A DNA stretch of 64,000 bases from positions 21,085-85,084 of the forward strand of contig JALLAZ010000060.1 of the NCBI GenBank assembly GCA_036939755.1, read 5' to 3'. Below, piece after piece: positions 12,901 through 25,235 of this stretch. The notes beneath the pieces are model-generated. The model did no database searches. It saw nothing but the letters and a program-made list of their open reading frames with translations, and was not told where the DNA came from. The DNA is from Stephanodiscus triporus. Its lineage: Eukaryota; Bacillariophyta; Thalassiosirophyceae; Thalassiosirales; Thalassiosiraceae. Both the position numbers and the translations under genes were made by a program. Each line of letters begins with the position of its first letter. Positions within the stretch are counted from its first letter, which is position 1.

Positions 12901-15900
12901 TGCCACCTGTCATGACGTGAACTTGGTAGGAGCCCGCCTTGAGCACAGTGAAGTCGACGCGGTATTTTCCAGAATCAAGGTATGTAACATCGCCCGAAAG
13001 AGAGCCATGATCCGCTACGATGTCAACCGTGAATTGCTCCTCTGGTGATTGCAAATCGCCCTGGGCATCTCCATTAGTCAGTTTGTTGTTTCCAGACGCG
13101 TCTCTGGCTTGAAGATAGAAAGAAGTGCGGTCACCCGCAACTGCGACTGATCTATTTTGGCCCACTGTATCAAGAAAGCCACTGTGCGGATAATCTGCAG
13201 CGCCTGGAGAAACCGTCGTCTGGAAGGGACTTCCGATAATATGAGACGGAAAGAACAGCTGGGAAGGAGGGATGACTTGTTTTCGCAGTGAGCGTGAACT
13301 CCACTCAAGTTGGACGTGAGCATCGCCAGTGAGCTCTTTGTACTCAATCTTCAGATCGTGAAACGAGCCAGCGGTAAGTTCCACGGTCGCCTTCTTTTCA
13401 GTTGAATGCGGCTCCCACAAATCGAGGATGAGCGCGTGGTCTATGTACAGCCTCACCCCATCATCTGCATGAACGTAGAAGGTGTAGGGCTCACTAGTAA
13501 GCGGTCGAACTTTACCCCACCAACGAATGCTAACATAGTCACGCCCATATTGCGTGATGATATTCGAACCCCAAAGGAAGTTGATCGTCGGATCAACTCT
13601 CTCAATCACAGGATCGTCCAAGAGCCATTGATTGTCATAATATTTGGCATTCAGACCACCGCCCTCAAGGTGTAAAACTGCGAGAGAGTAATTTCCACTG
13701 CTTTCAGCCCTGTACTGTCCGGTGTAGCTGGGCAAACCCGAGACCTTTTCCTCAACGAGAATAATTGGTGGCGACCCGACAGTGGCCACAAGGGAAGGGG
13801 AATGGGCATTCACTTTCACTGAAACCACAGCATCAATCAGTGTTCCTGACAAGTTCGAGCTATTAACTTTTAACACAGCAGGCTTGCTTGGCAATCGAAA
13901 TGTTACCAACCATTGAGCCTGTCCATGTTCGAACATTTCACGGCTCACATCAACACGAGTGATGGAGGGGAGCGATTCTAGGGATGACTTGACCAAATCT
14001 GCAGAACTATCGAATAACAGTGGGCCCGTTTCTTCCAATAGATAAGACAGGGTAAATGTGCCCCCTAACGGAGTTGGTATTCCGCCACGAGTTTGAATAG
14101 ATTGGATTTCAAATACATTGTTGTGTGCTTCCACGAGAGGTAGGTTCCCGGCGTGTCCGGTGAAAGAAACGACCCACTGGTAGCCCGTGTACATGTCGTA
14201 CTTTCTCACGTTGACTTCTTCAATGGAGTCGAGCATCTCCAGCTTGTCCTTGATATCTTTTGCAGAGGCATCGAACCGAATGTCATCAGTATAGTCTCCC
14301 TCATAAGAGAGAACGAGCGAACCTACCAGCGTAGACTCGCCCTGCACTTCTTGCACGATGTTCGCATTGTCGGAACGGAGAAGCGGTAGAGGACCGACAG
14401 GTTCGAGGAATGTCACCCTGAATTTCCATGGATTGTCTTCTTCGCCGGTACCACTGACCATCTTGTCCACTCGGACTTTTATGGCTGGCAATGAATTAAG
14501 CTCGACCTCTAAAGATGTGGCTGCCTCCTGGGCGTCAGAAATACTTTCGAAATTGCACGGAATCGAACTCGTTTCCCCAGCGTCCCTGAAAGAAAGATAA
14601 AATGATGGGACTCTGACCGAGATGGCTACACTTTGAACCTCATATACGAACGGCTTGTCTACTGATAATGTGAGGGTCTGAACTTCAGTTGCTGACAATT
14701 GACCATTATTCATAGAAATCAGAACGTTTGGATCAGAGGCAACGAGCAATGGATACTCGCCGAAAATGTCTCTGAAGGTGACAGTGAAGTACATGATAGA
14801 TTCGTGATCCTCATTCGTTTGCGTGACATGAACCTTTCCAACATTGGGCAACTCGGACAAGGCAACTTCGAGCGCGACTTTTGATACATCAGTAATATCA
14901 CTTGTCTGGTAGTAAGCGCCATCAATGCGGCCCAAGGGCTTAGTCTCGGAAGTGTCCATTGAGAGGTGAAATGTGCCAATCCCTTTTGGGATCGCAATCA
15001 CTTGTTCAATGTATAGGACTGGATTATAGGAGCACACGCCCCCATCAGAGTACCAAGTATGCGATCCATCGATGATTGATACATCAGACGACCATAGCTC
15101 TGTGAAAAAGATGTCCCCACCTTCCATACCGTCATAACTGGATAAGTCTCGCACGACAGAGCCAGTTGCTGTTTTGGGCTCAATTATGAATTCATTTGAT
15201 TGGCCTTTCAAAAACTCGACCACATATATTCCGTCAATACCGAGCCTCCCCAATGCATCTCGACCATTTCCAACTTGGAAGCGATCTACCATGAGCAATG
15301 GAACATCACCCACGCGTGAAACGAAAGTCACGGACCACGAATATCCACTGTGGCCAGACGGCGAAGTTGTTTCCTCTCTCGATACATGAACGTTACCCAT
15401 GCCCAATCCTTCAATCGCCGCCTCAAACTCGTCTTCGGTAGAATCGCACAGATTTTCCGTCTGGTCTGCAACCTCAAACGACAGTATGAGCTTGTCCAAT
15501 GTACAATCATCTGATAGGAATGTTATGATCTGCTCTTCCTTTATAGACCCAGCAATGCCCCTTGATAAGGCTCCGCCCGTTGAGGTTGTTTTGAATGCAC
15601 TTGCGCCAGCGCGTGCCACGGTGACAATAGATGCAGAGCTCAAAATTCCATCTCCCACAGCATTGACAGGTGCAACTTTGAATGCATACCCAGTGTCAGG
15701 CGTCAAATCCAATGCCTCAAATGTTCGCTGACCAGGAATTTCAGACCCGTCGTAAACGAGGGTAGCAAAATCTCCCTTGACTGCCTCCGTCACAACAACC
15801 TTGGCGCCGTGTGATAATCTCCCCAATGTGATTTGTATCAATGGCAAATCCCCCGCCTCAGAAAGGAAGGTGACGCTCCATCCATTTGAAATGGGCTCGA

Positions 15901-18900
15901 CCTGGACAAGATTTACACTTGGCAAGTTTTCCAAAGCAGTCTTGACCGCCTCCGCCGTGGCATCCACTGCTATGGCAGATGTTTCAAACCCCCGAAAAGT
16001 GGCCGTGAATGTCCCACTGACCAAATCCTGATCTGGAATGACGATTTTCTGAACTTCCTGCTTGATGTGATCAGCATCCGAATGAAGCAATGGATACTCA
16101 TACTTGTACAAATAAAGCTTGAAGCCTGTAATTGGAGAGCCTCCGGTTATATCAGCCGGCAGATGCGACCACTTCACTGCCAGCGATCTTTCTTGCACGT
16201 CAGTGATAAGAGGGCGATACTTGAGCTTGGAATACTCATATCCATCATAGCTTAGTCCAGGATACGTCGCAGCTAGCGTGGATAACACTGGGCTATTGCC
16301 ACTTTTTCCAAACGCGTTCACGGCGACGATATGAAAACGATACACTTCTCCGGGAGATAACGCATCAACTTGCCATTTTGTTGTCTCGCGGCCTAAATCA
16401 TAATTAGTCATAGTTCCAGCATGGTCTTTCATGAACAAAATGTAGCCAGTGATTGGTGACCCCCCATTGTCTGTTGGGGGAGACCACGAAACGGAAATTG
16501 TAGCCTCGTTTGATGAAGTTACACGAGTTCCAGAGTCGCGTTGAGGCATCGAAGGAGGCAGCGGTGCGCGAGGGTCCCTAACCGTAAAGACTTGCACTTC
16601 ACTGAATTTGCCAAAACAAGAACGAGAGGGGTCTTGCGTGTCACAGTTATTGATTGCTCTCACTTGGAATCTATATTGCCTCCCCGTCTCGACAATTTGG
16701 CTGTGTACACCAACATCACTAGTTGTCAGCCGAAATTCCATGACATTAGGGCTGCCAGCGCCATCGTATACCATGAACGTCCCTCCGCCACTCCAATTGT
16801 CCATCCACAATTCATAACCCGAAACAACCTGCCCGCCGTTTACTGTCGGTTTATCCCATCCTACAGTGATGCTGGTGCTGGTCGATGCCATCAAAACGAC
16901 TGGTGGGGGAGGGCCAGGGGGGTTATGCTGGGGCGTGGAGTGCAAAGGGGTTGACAATTGTCTGTAGCCATAACCCTGAGAGTTGCGAAGTCGTATTTGG
17001 ACATAATACGCAGTACCAAGGTCGAGGTTCTTAACATAATGGTGAATAGGATATTCACCATCAAATTGCTCCTCGTCGGAACAGAGTCCAGTGCTCAAGT
17101 GAGGACAGGAGTCAGCACCGCGGCCCACTGCCAGTTCCGAAACAACGAGAGAAGCCCCCCCGCAGCCTTGTAAATTGATATTCGACGCAACAAGTGGGAG
17201 CACATTGCCATCGTTGCATACTACTGATCCGTCCTTCAGAGCACATGATGTAAACTCAATGTCCCATTCATAACCAACTAAAGATTTTGATCGCACAACT
17301 GTGACCTGTCCAATGTTTCGCAAAGCTTCCAGTTCCATCTTCAGGTCTTCTGCTGAAATGAAGTTCTGCAAGGGCCGAGTTGTCGCTGTTGTCTTACCAT
17401 CATCGTAAGTCACCTGAAACTGCCCCTCAAGCATTGTGTCGCCAGTCCTGACGGTTTGTACAGTAATCAATGCGGAGCTATCCGATTGGACCGAGGTGGA
17501 TAATTCATTGACGACCTCTAACTCGTCAACGTTACGCGCAGACGGAGGAAAGTAACCAGGATTAGACAGAAAGGTGATCTCCCACGCATATGCCATTTCC
17601 TTCGTCGGCCCGCTCATTCGAACATCAACTTTACCAATATTTGGAAGTTCTTCCAACCGCGCCTTCATTTCATCAACAGAGGAGTTGAATGGAATACGAC
17701 GTGTGGTATGCCCACGCAATCGAAGGCGAAAGTAGCCCGATAATTCATTCCCGACTTGCGAGGTGACCGATTCTACCGCGTTCCGAGCTGCATATGATTC
17801 CCCATCGGACAAGACGAAAGCATTCGCAGACGATCCCAGGACCAATAAATGTTCGGGCACGACTGACAACGCCTCAACATTTCCGCCGACACCACTCCCT
17901 TTGAACTCGATGCGGAAGATTTTTTCGTATCCTCCATGTGCAAGGGCCACTGCCACCACAGCAACTCCGTCTTGCTGGACAGTATCCAATTCTTCTAGAG
18001 CCGACTCAATCGCTAAGGCAAGGTCATCGGGCTCTAAAGAAATATCAACCGCGTTACTAACCGCTCCACGGAATGACAATTTGAGCGACCCACTCAAGGG
18101 AGCGTCACCATCGACTGCCGTGGTGACAATAACGTGACGTGCACCCTCAAGGCCACTCGATTCGGCTGCCATTAGAGGCAGGTCCCCGGAAAGCCCCGAG
18201 AGGGAATGAAAAGTTACCGAAAAATCTCCAGCGGATGTACCATCATATGGCGCACATGCGGATTCCTTGCCATTATTGAAATCAACAGTGACACGATTTA
18301 TCGCAGACAGAGATTCTAGCGATTCCTTGATGTCATTTGAGTCAGCATCATGCGCCAGATACGCAGTCTCGCCACCAAGAGAGAGACCAAAGGTCCCCCC
18401 AGATGCATCACACCGAATGTTTTGCACTTCCAAAATTTCGCCATTGCCGCTGTAGCTTGAATCAATGATGAGATATTGAACCTCATTGACATCAGTTGCC
18501 GATGTTGTCACGGACTGAATCGTTGGTTGTGGAGAGCAAGTCAACGATATCCTCTGCCTTTCCTGCATAAATGGACGTGTGCTGTAATCCACACGATAAG
18601 ATGTCACGTCTTTTCCTCCGTCATGAAAATGAGCATCAATAGTCAAAGCTAGAGTCGCGCCATCCTTGGGCTCCAATCTCACTGCAGATGGCGGCGATGG
18701 CGGTAGAGGGATGGGTACTTCAACTGGCGGATAGGGCATGATGGCTGGACTCGTTCCAATTTCATTTGATGCGCTGATACGGACGTAGTAAGGAATGCCC
18801 TGCTTCAGTTTCGCAATCAAAGCGGACAACTCAGTACCTGATACTAATGTCGATCCATAGTCTGGTCCGTCAAATGGGGGTAGAGCGCCCGCGATGGCCT

Positions 18901-21353
18901 TGGAAACAGACATGAATGCAACTGTACCTGTCATATCGAGGTCATCGACAATAAGGCGAGGTTGCGGGCCAAGGTCCGAGATGAAAGTAACGTCCCAAGT
19001 GTAGCATCCGTTTACGTCTGGGCCAATTCTAGTAACTGAAACTTCTCCGATATTAGGGAGGGCGTCTAACGAGGACTTCACCAGATCCGGCGACGCGTCA
19101 TGAGGCATGTACCCAGTCAACTCGCCGTCAAAATCAAGTCGAAAGTCACCTGAGACAGGTTCGGAGGTTCCACGGACAGTATCATCGGTGACAATAACCC
19201 TGTTCCCGGAGTTCAATTCTGCCTCCGTCGAAAAAAGACTGGTGCCGCCACGAGCAACCTCGAGGGATGGAACATTACCAGCCTTGCTCTCAAATGTGAT
19301 TTCCCACGTACACTGACCAAAATCATCAGGAACTGAACTCGCCGGGGACACGGTGACTATCCCAATCGTACTCAGTTTGGACAGCTCAGATTGGATAAGA
19401 TTGACATCGCCTTCATATCCCTCGGGCTGGGATATTTCAACTGTATCTCGGATAATCGAATGAGCATCTCCAACAGTGACAGAGTGGCTCGGACCTGCAG
19501 AAATATCACCATTAGATGCAATGACGGTCATAAGTTCTGGGCTGCCCATAACACTGAGGAATGTGACTATCCAAGAACAACCCTCATCGCCGACGCCGGT
19601 GTCAGACCCAGATACGGATACCTCATACAGCGGTGGCAGTTTCATGAGCTCCTGTGCGATAAATGATGAGTTATCTTCGCATGAGGCCCCATTGGCCAAG
19701 ATGCTTGATGTGATGTAACCTTCATATAAGAGAGCGAAGTTGGTTAGATGCGAAACGGAATCGTCGCCACCAACACCAGATGTATCTACGGTGCTTGTTG
19801 TAATGATTTGCTTCGCCTTCGTCGATCCAAGGCAGGTATTGCCCCCGAGTGGTAACGCCAGAATGTCTCCGGTCTCTTCGCCTCCAAATCTCAATCTGAA
19901 ACTTGATGTTGGGTCGACATTGTCGCCCCCGCCATCGACAGTAATGGTCTGAACTTCTTTTATTGTTCCTTTCCTTTCCTCAGTAACAACAATTGATGGG
20001 ATTTCGCCAGGTGTCCCTGTTAGAAAAGACTCGACAACAAGTTCGGGCATGTCTCCACGATGCAATCGCGATCCATCCTCGAGGAACGACACAGTCCAAG
20101 TGCATCCCCCGACAATGTCCAATTGGGTACGTTCTACGTTGATTTGAGCAATCGATGATAACGCCTCCAATTCTTTCTTCACCGTGGAAGCATCGGCGTC
20201 GTATGAAATGAGGTTCGTCACGTCGCCACCTATGATTAAGGAATGACAGTAAGTAAGCAGCATACAACACATAAGATAACATCAAAACCAAAAGCGACAG
20301 CAACGTACGAAAAGCCAGGGTGTAGCTTCCAGAGATGTAACTTCCATCACGGCCCGTTGATAACTCGATATTCGCACCGCCGACAGGATTGCTCGTTCGA
20401 AGACCGTCACCATGAACCTTTATCGGAGGCAGATTCCCTCCGTTGCTATCAGAAAGAAATTCTATCTCCCACGTGAATCCAATCTGGTCATCGGCCGTGC
20501 TTCTTGACACGTAGACGGCATCCACCGTACTGAGATTCTCGAGGCTGCTTTGCATCTCGAACGATGACGCATCGAACGGAATATCTGCCGTCAGCTCGCC
20601 CATGAATTCCAACCTGAAGGATCCCTCGAGCTCATTCCCTTGCTGCATAGTCGTTATGGAAACGGGGAGGTCGCTCATGAAGACCTCCATCTCCGGCACA
20701 TTGCCCATCGATGTTGGGAAGGTCACGAGATAGGTATGACCTCCATCCGGATTCATTACCGATCGTTCGACTGTGGGTCTTCCGTGCACGTTCGCCATAT
20801 TTTCCAATATTTGCGCTATCGACGACCTCGACCCATCTGCGGCCGCATTGGAACTGATCTGGCCAGAATATTGCAGTGATCCACCGACGTTGATTGTGTC
20901 CATGCTGATGGCGAAGCCGTATGCAGAATCGATGGTGAGATCTCCGTGTGGAGGCGATACGGTGATGGCCTGCACCTCGGCCTTGGCGGTAGCTGAAGTT
21001 TTTACTACCTGGATCTCGTTGATGTCTCGTGCGGACGTTGTTATCTTTTGAATTTCATTGGAGTTCAGATTCTGGGACGTGACGATGCGCTGGACCTCAG
21101 GAGTGCCGGACTCCTTGTCCCACTCTATCAAGTAGGACGAGATCGGCGAGCCGCCGTCCCATAGGGGGGGCGCGAAGGTCGTTCGCAATGTATTGGCTCC
21201 AATGACATCTAACGTTGCCCATTCGGGCGGGCCCGGCACGGAATACAACCGAGGGGAATCATGCGCATAATTGTGTCCTACTACGTAGGGTAGCGTTAAC
21301 AATGACAGCGATGAGATTATCTTCTTCAAATGACTATTGTCACTGTTAGTCAT
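954..21353 (-). CDS. Giant secreted FN3/PA14/filamin multidomain protein (about 6,750 aa)
   Basis: Three exons are inferred: 21353-20309, 20229-1183 and 1104-954. Introns of 79 and 78 nt begin GTACGT and GTGAGC and rejoin repeat modules in frame. The start at 21353 puts a signal-peptide-like segment (IISSLSLLTLPYVVG) near the N-terminus; an ATG 48 codons upstream would bury it behind a charged stretch. About twelve fibronectin III domains cluster near the N-terminus, at 17.0-16.0 kb and at 5.6-1.4 kb. Three PA14 domains lie near 13.66-13.25, 9.71-9.2 and 6.03-5.6 kb. Filamin-like repeats fill 13.2-12.4, 10.2-9.7 and 8.3-6.9 kb. About thirty copies of an unnamed 90-110 residue beta-rich module occur throughout. 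No transmembrane anchor is seen in the last exon, so secretion or cell-surface association is inferred. PA14 and FN3 suggest glycan binding and adhesion. Three frame breaks lie between 8.14 and 9.03 kb. Confidence 0.85.
8140..8144 (-). other. Frame break in the giant gene (five-base T run)
   Basis: On the minus strand the codons end in QPKTLLGMIDYQSKN and a stop. One extra base in the A run gives QPKNSFGNDRLSEQKLDMYA, which joins the downstream frame and restores the filamin-type 'D/N-x-F-G-N' signature. This points to a missing base in a homopolymer, either a sequence error or a real mutation. Confidence 0.75.
8322..8336 (-). other. Frame break in the giant gene
   Basis: Upstream of this point the frame reads a normal module (CSWDVTFLSLKGD). 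Downstream, the sensible frame (GGEVSHIQVEEIVPG) is offset by one and continues to the break at 8140-8144. The change is equivalent to one extra base near the CC/GG-rich stretch, so the two breaks compensate each other. Confidence 0.6.
8950..9030 (-). other. Frame break or undetected intron in the giant gene
   Basis: The long upstream frame runs to a TAA at about 8940, while the downstream frame is offset and open from a TAG near 9020. Both frames look partly plausible in the overlap. No donor-acceptor pair with matching phase was found, so an indel is favoured over an intron. Confidence 0.5.
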
Positions 21354-22380
21354 CCTACGCTGAATCTTGGCCGAGCGGCCATTCGTCGGCAAATCCATCG
21401 AGCGCCTCCTGCTGTCTTCGTGTCGTCTTTGCGTGTCTTCGTGTTGTCTTTGCGCTTGTGTCTTCTGTCGCCGACTTTGGCCCAAGACCTCGAACAAAAA
21501 AACTTAAAATTCGAAAAGTTTACCGCTTGACCCCATACTCATCGCGCCTACCAACAGGGCAAACAAGACACCATCCAACGGGTCTATCTTTTCACCACGC
21601 AGTGAACACAAACGCGTAATGTACCACAGCAGTGACGCGGCCGCCTCAGCATCCAGCGCCGTCACCTACTTACACATGCCTTTGCGTGGGAGTATCGAAT
21701 CAGTCGCGCCGTGGCCCCGATGCATGTGCATGCTACCTACAATGCCCCTCTAGCATAATGCAGATGACTCGAAAATGAATGCCACCGAATCATCGATGCA
21801 GCGAAATGGTCGCTGCACAACTAGCCGCGCGTTCGCTTCCTCCTTGTCGTCGCTGCAACGGGCTCGTGAGGCGCATGGCTCTCCCGTCGGAGAATTCAAC
21901 GATAAAAAAAAAAAAAAACAGAGGCAAGTGCATCGATGTCACGTGGCTTCGAGACTGCGATTGGATATGGCCTCGAGACTGAAATTGGAGGAAGCTGTTT
22001 TTGTGGATGTGTTTCGTACGCGTCGATTGAAGTCTTCATGAACGTGTTGCGTGACGACATTTTCGTCCTGGATCTGAGCCCCGGCTGCTATTCGACACAG
22101 AGAGGCGACGTGCGATAGGATCGTCGTTATGATTCAGGGAATAGTCCGTCCCACCGGTGGTGGAGGAGGAGTGAGGCGGTGCCTGTAATGGGGTACTCAT
22201 GCTCATACTACAGAATCCAAATCAAATTAACCTTCTTCGCGTAGAATGTAATTTCCTTCTCTCCATTATTTCATACGGGGGGGGGAATCTTTTCGAGTGG
22301 TTAAAAATGCATTTGGTTTCGAATCTGTATATCTCGATTAATCATGTCGTGGTCATGTCAGTCTTCGTAGTCCTCGAATA
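21354..22380. other. Intergenic, probable upstream regions of two divergent genes
   Basis: No convincing gene is seen. Two imperfect 20-22 bp copies of a 'tcttcgtgt(c/t)gtctttgcg' unit lie near 21415-21460, just upstream of the giant gene's start. There is a 15-base A run near 21904 and an 8-9 base G run near 22278. Confidence 0.6.
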
Positions 22381-23160
22381 ATGATTGCAAAAGTATCAAC
22401 CTTTGCGCACGGACCCTCGCGACGACGTCGTATTTTACCTCCCCGGAGCACGCACTCCGCCGCCCCCTCGTTCGACGAGCGAGCGAAATTATTCTCGGCG
22501 TTCGACGATAACGCTTATTCGTTCGATCCCTCTCACGCGGCGACGACGACGGCCGCGGCGGCCGCGTCGGCGACGCCCCCCGGGATAACCCAAATCCAGT
22601 CGTTCGAGCCGATGCTCAACGTCCAGGCCGCCGCCTCCTTCGCGTTCATCGCGATAGCGTTCGCGGTACTGCGGCTACGGATAATCGCCGTATCGAACGC
22701 GGCGAGGCGTCGTTCGGCCGCACTGTCGGCGCTGCGCGCTGCCGAATCCGCGCAGTTGTCGGACCCGACCGCCGGCGGGGACCAGGTCGCGACGCGGGCG
22801 AGGGTCGAGTACGAGAGCGCGTTGCGGGAGGAGTTGAGCCTGAGGACGATCGTGCCGGGCGTGAGGATAGTGGCCCCGAACGATCCGAGGAGGGACGAGG
22901 AGGAGCGAGCGGCGGCCAAGAGATTCCTCGGATGGGGAAGGGAGGAGTTCGGGGACGACGATGAGGGGGTCGGTATCGGCACCGAGGGCACTCGGGGATC
23001 GATCGAGAGGAGCGATGGGAACGTTCGGACGGATGAGAGCGACGTTGGATTGTCAGTCGGCTCTAAGTTTATTCTATTCGGCGTGGCATCCATGCTTATC
23101 GTCCTGTTATGGACACTGAGTTTCGACCCGATGGCGGCGGATACCAGCTTTTTCGGCTAA
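22381..23160 (+). CDS. Two-transmembrane protein of unknown function
   Basis: This open frame of 259 residues is not recognised. An Arg/Ser-rich N-terminus and an Ala/Thr-rich stretch (about residues 50-65) precede a first hydrophobic segment (about 75-100, AAASFAFIAIAFAVL). An Ala/Arg/Glu-rich helical region with coiled-coil character follows (about 105-185), then an acidic Gly-rich linker, a second hydrophobic segment (about 230-250, FILFGVASMLIVLLW) and a short tail. The layout suggests an organelle membrane protein with a loop facing one compartment, which is inference. The gene is GC-rich and the frame is consistent to its end. No plastid motif is visible at this start, so a short upstream exon remains possible. 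Confidence 0.65.
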   Translation: MIAKVSTFAHGPSRRRRILPPRSTHSAAPSFDERAKLFSAFDDNAYSFDPSHAATTTAAAAASATPPGITQIQSFEPMLNVQAAASFAFIAIAFAVLRLRIIAVSNAARRRSAALSALRAAESAQLSDPTAGGDQVATRARVEYESALREELSLRTIVPGVRIVAPNDPRRDEEERAAAKRFLGWGREEFGDDDEGVGIGTEGTRGSIERSDGNVRTDESDVGLSVGSKFILFGVASMLIVLLWTLSFDPMAADTSFFG

Positions 23161-23550
23161 ACGAACGAGGAAGCGCAACCATCGAAGCGAATAACTCGCA
23201 TTGATTCCTTAGTTCTACGTAATGGCGCTTCTCATGATTACTGTATGCTTACCTGGCGAAGTTGGAGTGACATATTGTGATGGCGACGCACCTACGCAGA
23301 TAATGACTTTAGTGCCACTGTGGAGAGTCTACTACCTCATCCGATCTGTGGGTGCAACTTGTGTTGCCCGTGCATACTTTAGTTGTGGCCTCGACCTCGA
23401 CCTCTTGCGATGCGTGCGCCTCCGCCTCATGCGACTGGACAGGGGGGGTGTGTGTATTTTTAGTAGCTGTGGAGCGTAAAGCAACAGCCTGCTGCTGGGG
23501 TGCAGTTCATCGAATAATCTAACCAACTCTTATCACATGAACACCGTATG
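23161..23550. other. Intergenic between two convergent genes
   Basis: It lies between the 3' ends of the two-TM gene and the FkbM methyltransferase. No coding frame is supported. A CTTACCTGGC stretch near 23250 recalls the 5' end of U1 snRNA but lacks the rest of that RNA. Confidence 0.5.
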
Positions 23551-24540
23551 TCAAGATGCCGTGACAGCCGAAACAGAATTCGACACTTTATCATCAAATC
23601 GTGCAAAAAACAGATTTCGCTCTATGTCGACAACGTCTTCTCCTCTCGTAAATGAAAACTCTTTCATGACTTTCAGTACATCATCTTCGTGGGTCTCTGA
23701 AAAACCCGGCCCTCGGCTCCGGGCTTCTTTTTTGCTTAAAGTTTCGGCTAATACGTAGCACTGTGAGATGACAGCAGTGGAGTTTTCAGAAGCTGTAAGC
23801 AAAGATGATGCGCCCGCAATTACTCTTGCCTCCCAACCCTCTACGTCAATATGCAAAAATCCGAGTGGATGTATATGGTCATAATAATCATCAAGTCGGT
23901 GCACATCGAGGAGTCGATTGCACGACGACGTCGAATTTGAGCCACACGAATATTCGTCGTCAGTGTTACTGCAGCCTCGATTCCCCGAGGGAACCGAGCT
24001 TACATCTTCATCCGGCGGCGTAACCTTGGAGTAAGACGTCCTTCCGTCAAATTCACACCAGTCTTTTCCGTGATCTCTCATCGCGGTTGCACCCTCGATT
24101 GACGTTTCGTCTCCGAGGACACATGATATCACCCTGAGGGTGTCGGGAGCGAAGCCATTGGCCGCGGCGCACTCCTCTATGAATCGAGCCTTCTTCGGAT
24201 TGGGCTCGAATGCCACGAAGCGAATATCATCCCTGCGCAGTGTATCGCGCGCGTACAGCGCCATCGTCAGGACCGTATCGCCGAAGTGAGCTCCCGCGTC
24301 GACGAAGGACGCGCCGTGTGGCAGATTGTTCAAGAGTGACGCTTCGAACTTTTTGGTCTTTCGGCAACGCCACAGCTGATCGTCCTTGCCCGTCCACCGT
24401 CCTTTCTTTGATCTGCCGGGGATTTTGGCTAAATCCCATTCTATCTTATTTCCCAGGACTGTTTTGGGTATCTTCCAAGACATGTTCTCGATGTTACTGC
24501 CGCTTGCCGCTGTGGCTGGTAGCACAACATCATGGTACAT
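23551..24540 (-). CDS. FkbM-family SAM-dependent methyltransferase
   Basis: The protein has 329 residues. The S-adenosylmethionine fold is shown by a motif I-like FVDAGAHFGDTVLTMAL (about 77-93), an acidic strand end at FVAFEPNPKKARFIEE and the family's LHIDVEGWEARVIAGASSLL (about 230-249). FkbM-type enzymes O-methylate sugars, glycolipids or small metabolites; the substrate here cannot be told. A Ser/Asn/Cys-rich insertion (about 180-212) separates the binding half from the IDVEGWE half. There is no clear signal peptide. The start is 184 bp from the divergent start of the small plastid protein, so they may share a promoter region. GC content falls from the 5' to the 3' half. Confidence 0.85.
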   Translation of the reverse strand: MYHDVVLPATAASGSNIENMSWKIPKTVLGNKIEWDLAKIPGRSKKGRWTGKDDQLWRCRKTKKFEASLLNNLPHGASFVDAGAHFGDTVLTMALYARDTLRRDDIRFVAFEPNPKKARFIEECAAANGFAPDTLRVISCVLGDETSIEGATAMRDHGKDWCEFDGRTSYSKVTPPDEDVSSVPSGNRGCSNTDDEYSCGSNSTSSCNRLLDVHRLDDYYDHIHPLGFLHIDVEGWEARVIAGASSLLTASENSTAVISQCYVLAETLSKKEARSRGPGFSETHEDDVLKVMKEFSFTRGEDVVDIERNLFFARFDDKVSNSVSAVTAS

Positions 24541-24724
24541 AAAGGGAAAGTTTTAGAGGGTGACTGAGAGTGACCTACAGTACATAAGTACGACCCTACC
24601 TACTCACTCTGAAACGGCGGGAAATGCCACAAACTGTCGTCACTGTTCTCTATATGGTGTGTCGCTCTCAGCGGATTTCTATGTTGCGTTGGAATCTTGC
24701 CCTCGAAGAAGAGCAACCGCAACC

Positions 24725-25235
24725 ATGACCGCTCCCCGCTTTGTCGTCCTGTGCCTGGCAGTCGTAGCGGCAATTGCCACCGCCTTCGCTCCATCGGAGC
24801 CACCCACCTCAGTCAATAGCAAATGGTCAGCCAAAACATCTACCTACACTCCCATGAAGCGCGTCGGCTTCGCGACTCCACGTGAGTTTAATCATCTCAT
24901 TATTTTTTCGCTTGCCTTGATGCCGAATCTCGGCCCACTCACCCATTGATCGTCCTTGCGAAAACTCCTAAGCGCCCTCGTTCAACCGCAACCATTGCAG
25001 CAACGGGGTGTGTATGTCCTCCGACCCCAAGTCCGATAGCGACGGCACAGTGTACGACGACGAGCCCATTCTCGAGCCGCCGAGGGACCCCCTTTCGAAT
25101 TCGATGAAGGAACGTCTCGCCCGGGAGGCATCCATCGGACTTGATTCGGATAAGTCTCAGACCAACGTAATCTTGTACATTTCTGTTGTAGTGGCGTTGC
25201 TGGTGGCTCTCGGGGGGCAGGGCATCCTTTATTAA
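24725..25235 (+). CDS. Small plastid-targeted single-TM protein, two exons
   Basis: Exon 1 is 24725-24881 and exon 2 is 24973-25235, with a 91-nt intron (donor GTGAGT after a phase-1 base; acceptor CCTAAG). The product is 139 residues. The signal peptide RFVVLCLAVVAAIATAFAPS ends in an ATAFAP motif, the classic diatom plastid bipartite signal with Phe at +1. A Ser/Asp-rich acidic middle follows, then a conserved-looking basic/acidic helix around NSMKERLAREASIGLD and a C-terminal hydrophobic segment (VILYISVVVALLVALG) ending QGILY. This suggests a thylakoid or envelope tail-anchored protein. I do not recognise the family. A start 165 bases upstream is open but would mask the signal peptide. 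Confidence 0.75.

Noticed and set aside
21354..21497. N-terminal extension of the giant protein from a Met at 21497
   Set aside because: It adds 48 charged, repetitive residues and would bury the signal peptide; the Met at 21353 places that signal at the N-terminus.
23247..23480. Possible U1 snRNA (CTTACCTGGC near the 5' end)
   Set aside because: The U1-70K loop and a good Sm site are missing and the length is wrong; probably chance.
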